Of a DNA stretch of 64,000 nt, positions 34,055 to 42,382 are shown one piece after another (positions within the stretch are counted from its first letter, which is position 1; each line of letters begins with the position of its first letter). The DNA is from Treponema phagedenis (GTDB taxonomy: Bacteria > Spirochaetota > Spirochaetia > Treponematales > Treponemataceae). The position numbers and the translations under genes were made by a program. The notes beneath the pieces were generated by a model that saw only the letters and a program-made list of their open reading frames with translations, ran no database searches and was not told where the DNA came from. The stretch lies in NCBI RefSeq assembly GCF_008153345.1, contig NZ_CP042818.1:2232001-2296000 (forward strand), written 5' to 3'.

Positions 34055-34531
34055 CTAATTTCCGATAACTTCGGGAAAAACGCGGTCGCCGAGAACGTGT
34101 TTTATAAGGAAGGCAAGCAGGGTTCCGCAAATTAATCCTACCAAAATTCCGAGTATGGCGGTTCCTTGATTATCCGTATAGCGAAAAATGAGTCCATAGC
34201 CAAGCGCCGCTAAAAAAAGAGGTACGATAATTGAAATAAGGATTTGAATCAGCGTTTGCATTTTTGTAGTGATTACCGTTACCGCATCTCCAATCGAAAG
34301 ACTTTTACCTTTTTTATTTAATGCGATAACTTCGTTTCCGTTTATCACAAAAAGCCCTGTCTCCGCATGTTCATAATTACAGCCTGCGCAGGAAGGGCGG
34401 GAAGCGGCGTTAAAAGTATCGGTAGACTTAATTGAACAGGCGCACGTATCCTGTATGAGTTCTATTTTTAGTTTTTGAAATCCGTCTTTTGATTTTTTTT
34501 CAATTGCTTTTACTATTCCCCGTTTTCTCAT
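34055..34531 (-). CDS. RseC/MucC-like membrane protein
   Basis: The 158-residue protein starts with a small beta domain containing TCACS and SCAGC cysteine motifs (about 29-33 and 48-52). Two membrane helices follow (about 92-115 and 122-145). This matches the SoxR-reducing/RseC family, whose members modulate redox or envelope-stress factors or act with Rnf-type complexes. It overlaps the YmdB-like gene by 32 nt. The family assignment rests on layout and cysteine spacing only. Confidence 0.6.
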   Translation of the reverse strand: MRKRGIVKAIEKKSKDGFQKLKIELIQDTCACSIKSTDTFNAASRPSCAGCNYEHAETGLFVINGNEVIALNKKGKSLSIGDAVTVITTKMQTLIQILISIIVPLFLAALGYGLIFRYTDNQGTAILGILVGLICGTLLAFLIKHVLGDRVFPEVIGN

Positions 34532-35321
34532 GTTTTTCTCCTGATACTATAATTCGCTCTATGGTTTTTGCCGTGCCGTCATCATTGACTTCCAATACAA
34601 TCCCTTGTAAGCAGGGACATTCCCAACTATGGCGGGTGAGATTAAAAAGCCCCGTTTTATATTCTTGTATTTTACCTTGCGGGTCAAAACCTCCCACCGA
34701 ATAAAAACTGCCGGTTCTCCCCGAATCGGTGATATAAGCGGTTTTTTCAGATAAGATAGTTTCATCGGCGGTGGGAACCTTGTTTCCCGATCCGATTACT
34801 GCGGAAACTTTTCCGTTCAGAAAAAACCCCATTGTTTGCTTTTCCGCGGTTGACAAAGCCGCATAATCAACGATAACAGCGGAAGTTTCTTGTTTTATTT
34901 TTTCTATTGTTTCAAGCAAAAAAGGAAAAGGATTATCTGCAACGATTTTCCGTATTCCCATTCTTCCTAATAAAGAGATAACTGCAAGCTTTTTTTTATT
35001 CAAATTTGAATAAAAGATTCCCATGCCTTTTCCGGGACTTTCAGAAGATACATTCATAGGACGCAAAACATAGGAAAGAGTATCCAGTTTTTCGGTTAAA
35101 TCAGGCTTTTGAAAAATAGATTCTCCTGCGGTGATACAGTCAACGCCCAGTTTGTGCAAGTATCCCGCATGCTGCCTTCCAAGGCCGGAAAAACCGGTTG
35201 CGGAATTTGCATTGGCAATAATAAAATCAGGACGATATTGTTTACGCAATTGAGGTAATAATTCTTTTACCAAAAACACTCCGACTTTCCCGATAAGTTC
35301 CGCTATATATATAATTTTCAT
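34500..35321 (-). CDS. YmdB-family protein with eroded metal-binding site
   Basis: The 273-residue protein aligns along its whole length with the YmdB/TIGR00282 metallophosphodiesterase family (RPMNVSSESPGKGMG, ISLLGRMG, NPFPFLLETI, KVPTADETILSEKTAYITD). Yet each position that binds metal in the family is changed: Asp8 to Glu, Glu39 to Asn, Asn40 to Ser, Asn67 to Glu, His68 to Ser, the FHAE histidine to Ala154, and both THTH histidines to Gly179 and Lys181. It should be inactive as a phosphodiesterase, perhaps retained as a binding or structural protein. It is coupled to a TPR gene (ATGA) and the RseC-like gene. Confidence 0.85.
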   Translation of the reverse strand: MKIIYIAELIGKVGVFLVKELLPQLRKQYRPDFIIANANSATGFSGLGRQHAGYLHKLGVDCITAGESIFQKPDLTEKLDTLSYVLRPMNVSSESPGKGMGIFYSNLNKKKLAVISLLGRMGIRKIVADNPFPFLLETIEKIKQETSAVIVDYAALSTAEKQTMGFFLNGKVSAVIGSGNKVPTADETILSEKTAYITDSGRTGSFYSVGGFDPQGKIQEYKTGLFNLTRHSWECPCLQGIVLEVNDDGTAKTIERIIVSGEKHEKTGNSKSN

Positions 35322-35854
35322 TCCTTTTCCTCGTCAGGGTAATTCATTTGTTCTAAAAGTTTTGTGCAAATTGCCGCTTTTTCATCGTTTTTAAGCACAA
35401 GATACGTATCCCGTAAATTAAATACCGCATCTCCGAGATCGGGCATCAAAGAAACGGCGGTCTCAAATGAGCGTAAGGCTTCGGTATATTCTTTTTTATT
35501 AAATAAAAGAGTCCCGTAATTATTCCATATTCTGCCGCTATCGCTTTCCAAGTTAAGTGCGCGCATATAGGCTTTTTGCGCAGCCTCAATTTCTCCGGTT
35601 TCGTGTAAAATAACGCCGAGTGTGTCCCAGATGTCCGCATCAAAAGGATCGCAACGGGCAGCCTGATACAAAGCGCTGGTGCAATCCGTTTTTTTCTTAA
35701 GTGCATAATAACTTAACCCTAAATTAAACCACATCAGGCTATTATGAGGTTCCATTCTTAAACCTTTTCGAAGACAGGCAATAGCCTCCGCATGCAACCC
35801 TTCCGCAGCAAGAGTTACAGCAAAATCATTTAAATAATCGGCTGTTTCTTTCAT
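35318..35854 (-). CDS. TPR-repeat protein
   Basis: From ATG 35854 (AGGAGG just upstream; the longer frame to 35890 is disfavoured) the product is 178 aa, with about four tetratricopeptide repeats such as SLMWFNLGLSYYALKKKTD, ADIWDTLGVILHETGEIE and GRIWNNYGTLLFNKKEY. No signal peptide. TPR proteins mediate protein contacts. It is first in the operon with the YmdB-like and RseC-like genes, overlapping the former as ATGA. Confidence 0.85.
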   Translation of the reverse strand: MKETADYLNDFAVTLAAEGLHAEAIACLRKGLRMEPHNSLMWFNLGLSYYALKKKTDCTSALYQAARCDPFDADIWDTLGVILHETGEIEAAQKAYMRALNLESDSGRIWNNYGTLLFNKKEYTEALRSFETAVSLMPDLGDAVFNLRDTYLVLKNDEKAAICTKLLEQMNYPDEEKE

Positions 35855-35932
35855 ATTGTCCTCCTGGTCGTATATATTATACTCAAACATACATTTTCAT
35901 TTGTTTTAAGAAAAACAAATCTTGTATGTACC

Positions 35933-36967
35933 CTACTCCATACTATGAAAAAGATCGGCAATAAGTTTTGCCGCCGGCTTAGCGGGAAAATGACCGCAAA
36001 GTTGCAGTACGGAAGCTTCTATCATTTGAATCCCGTAATTTTTTGCCCGCTCCGCCGCCTTGGAAGAATTCAAGAGCTCAATGCATTCCCGTATTGCCTG
36101 AGATTCTATTCCTTCTTTTTTTGCCGTTTCAAAATAACTTTGAATCTTTTGCAGATCTTCGGGATGTTCTTCAAGATGAAATATTACCGGAAAGCTTTTC
36201 TTTCCTTCGACAATATCATCTCCGATATTTTTTCCTTTATTTCCTCCCGTGATATTTTTTGCATCATCTAAAATTTGAAATCCGATCCCTATCGATTCCA
36301 TTGTTTTCCCGTATTGCTCTGTAGCTTCCTCCCCTGCTCCGCCGGCAAGAAATCCGATTTCCGCTGCAAGCCGTGCAAGCGATCCGGTTTTTAACGCAAT
36401 CATTGCCATATATTCTGCCCGCGAGGGGATAAAATTCGAGTTTCTATGCCAATCGATATCCATTGCCTGCCCAAGATGTAAGTTGGTTAAATTTTTATTA
36501 ACCGTCCGATACAGAGAAAGCTTTAATTCCGAAGAAGAAGGATACGCATTGATAATTGACATTGCATGAAAGTAAAGCCAACTCGCCGCATTTATCGCCG
36601 TATCCGTGCCGTATTGTATGTGGATAGCCGGTGCACCTCTTCTGGTTTCGGCGGAATCTTCTATATCATCGTGAATAAGGCTCGCCGTATGGATAAATTC
36701 AATTACCGGCGTTAAGGCATAGGCGCGGTACGCATCACCGCAGGCAAGTTCCGCGGATAGCACTGCAACCAAAGGACGCCATCTTTTACCGCCTCGCAGT
36801 ACTAAGTCTTTGCAAGGCTTAAGCAGCGGCAAAATATGACGCGGTAAAACTGCTTCGGGTATATCTGAAAAACTGAGGTTTACCCAGTCCTGATCAATAT
36901 ATTCCAGCAATGCCGCGTATAATGCTTCTTCTATTCGTTGCAATCGCTGCGCAAATTCTTCACTCAT
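35933..36967 (-). CDS. Polyprenyl diphosphate synthase
   Basis: The 344-residue product (ATG 36967) has the allylic substrate motif DDIED (100-104) preceded by LIHDD, the GGKRWRPL start of the active site (59-66), and the second aspartate region ILDDAKN followed by GKNIGDDIVEGKKSFP. It should make the long isoprenoid chains for undecaprenyl phosphate or quinones; product length cannot be read. An upstream in-frame extension to 37204 runs into the divergent gene and is rejected. A TATAGT ends 6 nt before the ATG with no Shine-Dalgarno, although no good -35 accompanies it. Confidence 0.9.
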   Translation of the reverse strand: MSEEFAQRLQRIEEALYAALLEYIDQDWVNLSFSDIPEAVLPRHILPLLKPCKDLVLRGGKRWRPLVAVLSAELACGDAYRAYALTPVIEFIHTASLIHDDIEDSAETRRGAPAIHIQYGTDTAINAASWLYFHAMSIINAYPSSSELKLSLYRTVNKNLTNLHLGQAMDIDWHRNSNFIPSRAEYMAMIALKTGSLARLAAEIGFLAGGAGEEATEQYGKTMESIGIGFQILDDAKNITGGNKGKNIGDDIVEGKKSFPVIFHLEEHPEDLQKIQSYFETAKKEGIESQAIRECIELLNSSKAAERAKNYGIQMIEASVLQLCGHFPAKPAAKLIADLFHSME

Positions 36968-37154
36968 GCGTATACTATAGCCTATGTGCACAAAATTTTC
37001 TATAGGGGATGCCGCATGTTTTACAAAAGTCAAGAAATTCTTAAAATAATGGAGTATTTCCGCCGCCTCAAGCCTTATAGGTTTTTTGTTTTGCGTATAG
37101 TTCCTAGCAAACTTAACACGGATTAAAAACACACACAATTTACCATTTACCATC

Positions 37155-37183
37155 TTTACAAATACAGTGGAATTTAGTATTAT
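37155..37183 (+). promoter_or_regulatory. Promoter of the Wzz-like gene
   Basis: TTTACA (37155-37160) is followed after 17 nt by TATTAT (37178-37183), which ends 9 nt before ATG 37193. The leader would be only 2-3 nt. Confidence 0.5.
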
Positions 37184-37192
37184 CGTAAAGAT

Positions 37193-38191
37193 ATGAATGA
37201 CCAAAATGATGAAATCAGTCTGATTGATATTTTTGCCGTGCTCTGGCGCAGAAAAAAAATGATTATAGGAGCCACCCTTTGTTCGGCGATAGTTATAGTT
37301 ATTCTCTCCATTATTTCAATGGTACTACCTGCAGAAAAGTCTTTTTTACCTAATGTATATACTTCTACCGCTTTGATGCTCATCAATGATAGCCATGGAG
37401 GAGGAATGAGCAGTCAATTGCAAAATGCCGGTTTAGAATCTTTTGCAGGCATGCTAGGTGGTATGGCAGGAAAAAAAGGATTAAATTACGGGCAGCTTGC
37501 GGTGTTTCTTACAGAAACAAATGCTTTTTTGGACACTGTTGTAGATACTTTTGATTTAATAAAAAGATATAAAATCACAAAATTCCCTCGCTCAGGAAGC
37601 AGACGGCTGTTAAAAAAATATATTAAAGCAAAATATGATGAAAAAACAGGAGTTTTTACTGTGAGCTTCACCGATATAGATCCTGTCTTTGCCCACCAAG
37701 TCACAAGTTTTATTGCTCAATACTATGAAAAAAGATTTGATGAACTTGGACTAGATGTTGATAAACATCAAAAGGCAGGCATGCAGGAAACTATGAATTT
37801 AGCGGTAAAAAAAATACAGAAACTTATGGAAGAAAGAAAAAAACTTGAAGCCAGTGTTTCGATGGGATTTAGCGGCAATATTCCCGCGATTAGCCTGGAA
37901 ATGGAGCGTTTGGCAAAGGAGATTGCCGCACAAGAAGCTTTTTATACTCATTTGAGGGTGCAGGAAGAAACGATGAATCTTGAGCAGCGAGCCAATGTTC
38001 CTATTTTTCAGATACTTGACGCCAGCGAAGTTCCCGATCAAAAATCAGGTCCGTCAAGAGGTATGCTTTGCATCATAACAGTTTTTGCAGTGTTTTTTCT
38101 TTCTATATTTTTTGCTTTTATATTACAATCAATTGAAAATATAAAAAATGATCCTGATACACTAAAAAAATTAAAAGGAACGGAATTGTGA
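37193..38191 (+). CDS. Wzz-type polysaccharide chain-length/co-polymerase protein
   Basis: The 332-residue protein has the Wzz layout. A cytosolic start SLIDIFAVLWRRKKMI leads into a first membrane helix (about 22-46). A long periplasmic coiled-coil region (about 60-285) includes KKIQKLMEERKKLEASVSM, and a second membrane helix lies near 292-314. The pre-helix motif VPDQKSGPSRG is the usual Pro-rich motif before TM2. No tyrosine-kinase domain is attached. It overlaps the Wza-like gene by 4 nt, so together they form a surface-polysaccharide export pair; glycosyltransferases are not in the window. Confidence 0.88.
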   Translation: MNDQNDEISLIDIFAVLWRRKKMIIGATLCSAIVIVILSIISMVLPAEKSFLPNVYTSTALMLINDSHGGGMSSQLQNAGLESFAGMLGGMAGKKGLNYGQLAVFLTETNAFLDTVVDTFDLIKRYKITKFPRSGSRRLLKKYIKAKYDEKTGVFTVSFTDIDPVFAHQVTSFIAQYYEKRFDELGLDVDKHQKAGMQETMNLAVKKIQKLMEERKKLEASVSMGFSGNIPAISLEMERLAKEIAAQEAFYTHLRVQEETMNLEQRANVPIFQILDASEVPDQKSGPSRGMLCIITVFAVFFLSIFFAFILQSIENIKNDPDTLKKLKGTEL

Positions 38192-39687
38192 AAAAGAGGC
38201 TTTTTTTTGTTTTTTGTTTTTTGGCTTATAGTATATGCCAGCAGACAATACTTGCTCAACAAACAATAGATACACAACAGGCGATGTCAAATCCGAACTA
38301 TCTGGTTACCCCGGGGGATATGTACAGACTTTCCTATGCAGTTGGAACAACGAAAATTGATTATACAATAGCGGTAGATATTTCTTATCGAGTGAGGATT
38401 TCAAACTTAGCAATTATTAATGTACGAGGCATGACTTTTTCAGCATTTAAAAACGAGGCAGAGCGAATTGTTTCAAAAAACTATCCCTTAAGTGCAGTAC
38501 AGTTGGCAATGATTTCTCCTGCCCGGTTTTCGGTCATCGTCAAGGGAGAAGTAAAAACAACCACCGAGGTTCCCTGTTGGGCATTGACAAGGCTATCGGC
38601 AGTGGTTACTCCTCTTTTAACACAATATTCGTCAATAAGAGATGTTTCCATAACATCGGTAACGGGTGAAACTAAAAACTATGATATTTTTAAAGCTGCA
38701 AATGAGGGTGCTTTGACGGAAGATCCATATCTTCGGCCGGGAGATATCATTACCATACAAAAGCTTCAACGTTCGGTTGTTTTAAAAGGTGCGGTAAGGC
38801 GGCCGGGGACGTACCAGCTTTTAGAAAATGAAAATTTGGAAACCTTAATCAATTTATATGGCAAGGGATTTACAGATTCTGCAAACTTAGCCGGAATAAA
38901 AATAAACCATGCGATAACCACGGAAGAAACGGATGCAAATGCCGAATTTGCGGATTGGTCTGAACAAGCACAGGATGTTGCTTTAAAAAACCGAGATACG
39001 ATCATTGTGCTCGATAAAGAAGATTCACATCAAGTTGTTTATTTTGAAGGAGCCTTTTCTTTTAAGAATTCCTCTTTAGTTTCAGGGGATAAAATAGTTT
39101 CAGGGGATAAAATAGTTTCAGGGGATAAAATAGTTTCAGGGGATAAAATATCGGATTCTATTATCCCTGTACAATTTACACGAGGTGATACTCTCGCTTC
39201 TGCAATACGAGAAAGAAGGACATGGTTTGGTCAGTATACCGATACAGCGGCAGCATATCTATTACGTGAAAACAAGCGGATCCCCATAGAGTTAAACAAG
39301 ATACTTTACGATATCGAATATCAATGTCCGATTGAATTACAGGCAGGTGATAGATTAATAGTTCCTATTCTAGTGCAACAGGTTACCGTGTCGGGAGCTG
39401 TTATGCGGCCCGGCAGATACCCTTATGCACCCGGCCGTACATGGAGTTATTATATCGGTCTTGCGGGCGGCTTTGATACCAACCGAAATACGGGATCGGC
39501 TGTAATTATCAGAGATATTTATGGAAAAAAACAAGACAAAAAAACTCCGATTATGCCTGAAACCGAAATTTATGCAAAAAGTAACTCTTTCCTTTATAAT
39601 TTTAGTCTATATGCCCCGATTATAACGGTTAGCGCTACAGTTGTCACTGCTGTTATTGCGGTTTTAACATTTGTGTACAAAAAATGA
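38188..39687 (+). CDS. Wza-like polysaccharide export protein with SLBB domains
   Basis: The 499-residue protein has a signal peptide (ending ILAQQT), then a poly-export domain (NYLVTPGDMYRLSYAVG, VDISYRVRISNLAIINVRG). SLBB-type repeats (VVLKGAVRRPGTYQLLENE and VTVSGAVMRPGRYPYAPGR) follow, and a C-terminal membrane helix (about 472-494). The C-terminal helix resembles the outer-membrane helix of Wza. No lipobox is seen. Four copies of VSGDKI (about 298-321), encoded by an 18-bp minisatellite, sit in a loop region, so loop length may vary between strains. Confidence 0.87.
   Translation: MKKRLFFVFCFLAYSICQQTILAQQTIDTQQAMSNPNYLVTPGDMYRLSYAVGTTKIDYTIAVDISYRVRISNLAIINVRGMTFSAFKNEAERIVSKNYPLSAVQLAMISPARFSVIVKGEVKTTTEVPCWALTRLSAVVTPLLTQYSSIRDVSITSVTGETKNYDIFKAANEGALTEDPYLRPGDIITIQKLQRSVVLKGAVRRPGTYQLLENENLETLINLYGKGFTDSANLAGIKINHAITTEETDANAEFADWSEQAQDVALKNRDTIIVLDKEDSHQVVYFEGAFSFKNSSLVSGDKIVSGDKIVSGDKIVSGDKISDSIIPVQFTRGDTLASAIRERRTWFGQYTDTAAAYLLRENKRIPIELNKILYDIEYQCPIELQAGDRLIVPILVQQVTVSGAVMRPGRYPYAPGRTWSYYIGLAGGFDTNRNTGSAVIIRDIYGKKQDKKTPIMPETEIYAKSNSFLYNFSLYAPIITVSATVVTAVIAVLTFVYKK
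39079..39150 (+). repeat. In-frame 18-bp minisatellite, four exact copies
   Basis: The unit GTTTCAGGGGATAAAATA occurs four times without mismatch, coding (VSGDKI)4 inside the Wza-like protein. A unit length divisible by three keeps the frame open whatever the copy number. Confidence 0.97.
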
Positions 39688-39745
39688 TTAAAAACATTAT
39701 TTATAAAGAAGAGTTTATAATCAATATGCCTAAGGTTAAATCGTA

Positions 39746-39782
39746 TAGAAACCTTTGAAATACCAATTTTTAAAGGTTTCTA
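39746..39782 (+). terminator. Stem-loop after the Wza-like gene
   Basis: A perfect 11-bp stem (TAGAAACCTTT with AAAGGTTTCTA) around a 15-nt loop. Only a short T stretch follows, so it may act as a terminator or 3-prime stabiliser. Confidence 0.45.
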
Positions 39783-39972
39783 ATAGGGATGTTTTTCTGA
39801 AGGTTACTACTAAACCACAAGATAAGGGCTTGCCATGTCTCTTTGAAAAGTTTTCTGAGTTTTTAGAAATTTCCTTGTGTCTATTTTGAATGAACACTTA
39901 CAAATTAAATCTTGAAAAATATGTATCGAGTTACGAATTTTGATACGTTTGTTTTATTATCAGTGTCAACCG

Positions 39973-40026
39973 TATAAGTTTTATTGTCTTTAATCTGTGA
40001 TAATTTCACCCCTATAAGTTTTATTG
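39973..40026 (+). promoter_or_regulatory. Paired direct repeats upstream of the DUF4954 gene
   Basis: TATAAGTTTTATTG occurs at 39973-39986 and 40013-40026, 40 bp apart (about four helical turns). The second is about 125 bp before the gene start. They could bind a regulator twice on the same DNA face, or be part of a small decayed element. The remaining 39783-40149 shows nothing else. Confidence 0.35.
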
Positions 40027-40149
40027 ACGATATTAAAAAAAAATCTTGATACCAAATTTATATAATGAGATAAAAGTGCATGGGTTATAGTCGGTTGCAT
40101 CGGTGTAAATGATATAAAGATAGAAATAATCAATCAGATGGAGGGTGTT

Positions 40150-42318
40150 ATGGGAAAACTGCATGTGTTGCCTGCAGATAGTTTTGGACTAAATTTCATT
40201 ACAAAAGAATATATCCCTGTCGGAGAAGATGAATATTATCTTCGCTTTAAACAAAACTCGGAAAAAAATCACCGCTGGCGCGCGCTCACGTTAGGAGAGC
40301 TTGAATCTCTTATCAAAAACGGTAACTCTTGCACTGATTGGAATAAAATCTTAGTAGAAGATCCGTTTAACGCGCATCTGATCAAGAATTCCTTTTTTGC
40401 CGGTCTTGTGCGGATTTCAGCTTTAGAAGAAAATTATTTAAAATATCATGATTTTACCGTACCGACCGGCATAACAAATAGTAAAATTATTTCCTCCGAC
40501 ATCGGCAAAAACTGTGCAATTCATGATTGTGCTTACATCTCTCATTATATCATTGGAGATCATGTTATTTTAAGCAGAATTGATGAACTTTGTGCTACAA
40601 ATCATGCAAAATTCGGGGAAGGAATTATCAAAGAAGGAGAAGATGAATCTGTACGAATAAGTATTGAGGTGGTTAATGAAGCGGGAGGCAGAGAGGTTTT
40701 ACCCTTTGCGGAGATGATTCCCGCTGATGCGTTTTTATGGGCACGATATCGAGACAATAAAAAACTTATTGAAAGATTTAAGAAAATAACTCAGGAGCAG
40801 CGGGATAATAGACGAGGATACTACGGAATAATCGGTAGCGAGGCTGTTATAAAAAGTTGCTGTATTATTAAAGATGTCAGCTTCGGGGAATCCGTCTACG
40901 TAAAAGGTGCAAATAAGTTAAAAAACTTGACGGTAAAATCATCCTCCAATGAACCAACCCAAATTGGTGAGGGCGTGGAGCTGGTAAACGGTATTATCGG
41001 TTTTGGATGCAGAATTTTTTACGGCGTCAAAGCGATACGTTTTGTACTGGGCAATAACTCGGCCTTAAAATACGGAACACGTTTTATCCACTCAATACTC
41101 GGGGACAATTCCACTATTTCTTGTTGTGAAGTTTTAAACTCTCTTATTTTTCCTTATCATGAGCAGCACCACAATAATTCATTTTTGATTGCAACCATGA
41201 TACAGGGACAGTCAAACATGGCAGCCGGCGCAACGGTCGGCTCAAATCATAATACCCGCGGCAATGACGGAGAGATTATTGCCGGCAGAGGTTTTTGGCC
41301 GGGACTTTCAAGTACTTTAAAACATAATTGTAAGTTTGCATCTTTTGTGCTTCTTAATAAAGGAAACTATCCGTCTGAACTGAATATAAGCTTTCCGTTT
41401 AGTCTTGTCAGTGAAAATGCTCAAAAAAACAGACTTGAAATAATGCCGGCTTATCACTGGATGTATAATATGTATGCGCTCATACGCAATAACAAAAAAT
41501 TTGCGACTCGAGATAAACGCATTACAAAAATTCAAAAGATAGAAACAAATTGCTTTGCTCCCGATACTGCGATGGAAATGGAGGATGCAATTGCAGAACT
41601 TAATTCGCTTATTGAACAAACCTGGCAGAAAGCGGGGAATCCGTTCCTTTCCGCGAAAAAAATTATTGCATCGCATGAAGCGGAGATAAGAAACATGCTG
41701 ATTATTGTGCCAAATGCGGAAAGATTAAAAGAAAGAGAGAGTGTTTTATTAAAACCTATTGAAGCATGGCATGCGTATCATGATATGCTTATCTGGTATG
41801 GGGTCAAAACACTTTTTGATTTTTTTGAAAAAGAACATTGCTCAATTAAAAAATTTGAGCATATAACACTTGAAGAAGTTGAACGAAACTGGGTAAATAT
41901 GGGCGGGCAACTTGTCCCTGAAAAAAAACTTTTTGCACTTATGGATAGAATAGCAAACGGAGACTTTTTAACCTGGAATCAAATACACGAGGAATACGAG
42001 GTGTTATATGCGCAATATCCTTATGATAAGGCGGAAAATGCGTATGCCGTACTTTGCCGAATTAAAGGAGTATCAAAACTAACCAAAGAGCTTTGGAATG
42101 AGTATATTGATGAATCTCTTCGGATAAGAAAATTTATTGAAGAAGAGATTCTTAAAACAAAACTCAAAGATTACACTAATCCTTTTAGAGATATTACGTA
42201 TCGTAATAAAGCCGAACGGGATGCCGTACTCGGGAAGGTTGAAGACAATCCGATAATACAAGAATCAAAGATTGAAACAGAGTATTTTTTTTCTCAAGCG
42301 GAAAAAATGCGATTATAG
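40150..42318 (+). CDS. DUF4954-family left-handed beta-helix protein
   Basis: The 722-residue protein matches the DUF4954 family of treponemes and Bacteroidetes. Its middle (about residues 95-400) has hexapeptide-type repeats (SKIISSDIGKNCAIHDCAYISHYIIGDHVIL, in pieces) expected to form a left-handed beta-helix, as in sugar-nucleotide acyl- or nucleotidyltransferases. The conserved GSNHNTRGNDGEIIAGRGFWPG stretch lies near 365-385. The C-terminal half is helical. No function is established. ATG 40150 is chosen because the earlier ATG 40138 is part of the GGAGGG ribosome-binding sequence. Confidence 0.85.
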   Translation: MGKLHVLPADSFGLNFITKEYIPVGEDEYYLRFKQNSEKNHRWRALTLGELESLIKNGNSCTDWNKILVEDPFNAHLIKNSFFAGLVRISALEENYLKYHDFTVPTGITNSKIISSDIGKNCAIHDCAYISHYIIGDHVILSRIDELCATNHAKFGEGIIKEGEDESVRISIEVVNEAGGREVLPFAEMIPADAFLWARYRDNKKLIERFKKITQEQRDNRRGYYGIIGSEAVIKSCCIIKDVSFGESVYVKGANKLKNLTVKSSSNEPTQIGEGVELVNGIIGFGCRIFYGVKAIRFVLGNNSALKYGTRFIHSILGDNSTISCCEVLNSLIFPYHEQHHNNSFLIATMIQGQSNMAAGATVGSNHNTRGNDGEIIAGRGFWPGLSSTLKHNCKFASFVLLNKGNYPSELNISFPFSLVSENAQKNRLEIMPAYHWMYNMYALIRNNKKFATRDKRITKIQKIETNCFAPDTAMEMEDAIAELNSLIEQTWQKAGNPFLSAKKIIASHEAEIRNMLIIVPNAERLKERESVLLKPIEAWHAYHDMLIWYGVKTLFDFFEKEHCSIKKFEHITLEEVERNWVNMGGQLVPEKKLFALMDRIANGDFLTWNQIHEEYEVLYAQYPYDKAENAYAVLCRIKGVSKLTKELWNEYIDESLRIRKFIEEEILKTKLKDYTNPFRDITYRNKAERDAVLGKVEDNPIIQESKIETEYFFSQAEKMRL

Positions 42319-42382
42319 GTTTAGAACATTTGCTAAAATCTTTTTCAAAACACTGATAGGAAAATGAAACTCCGCTTAGTTT

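Noticed and set aside
35933-37204. 423-residue version of the polyprenyl synthase
   Set aside because: The N-terminal extra 79 codons lie in the divergent promoter region and have no family similarity; ATG 36967 is the natural start.
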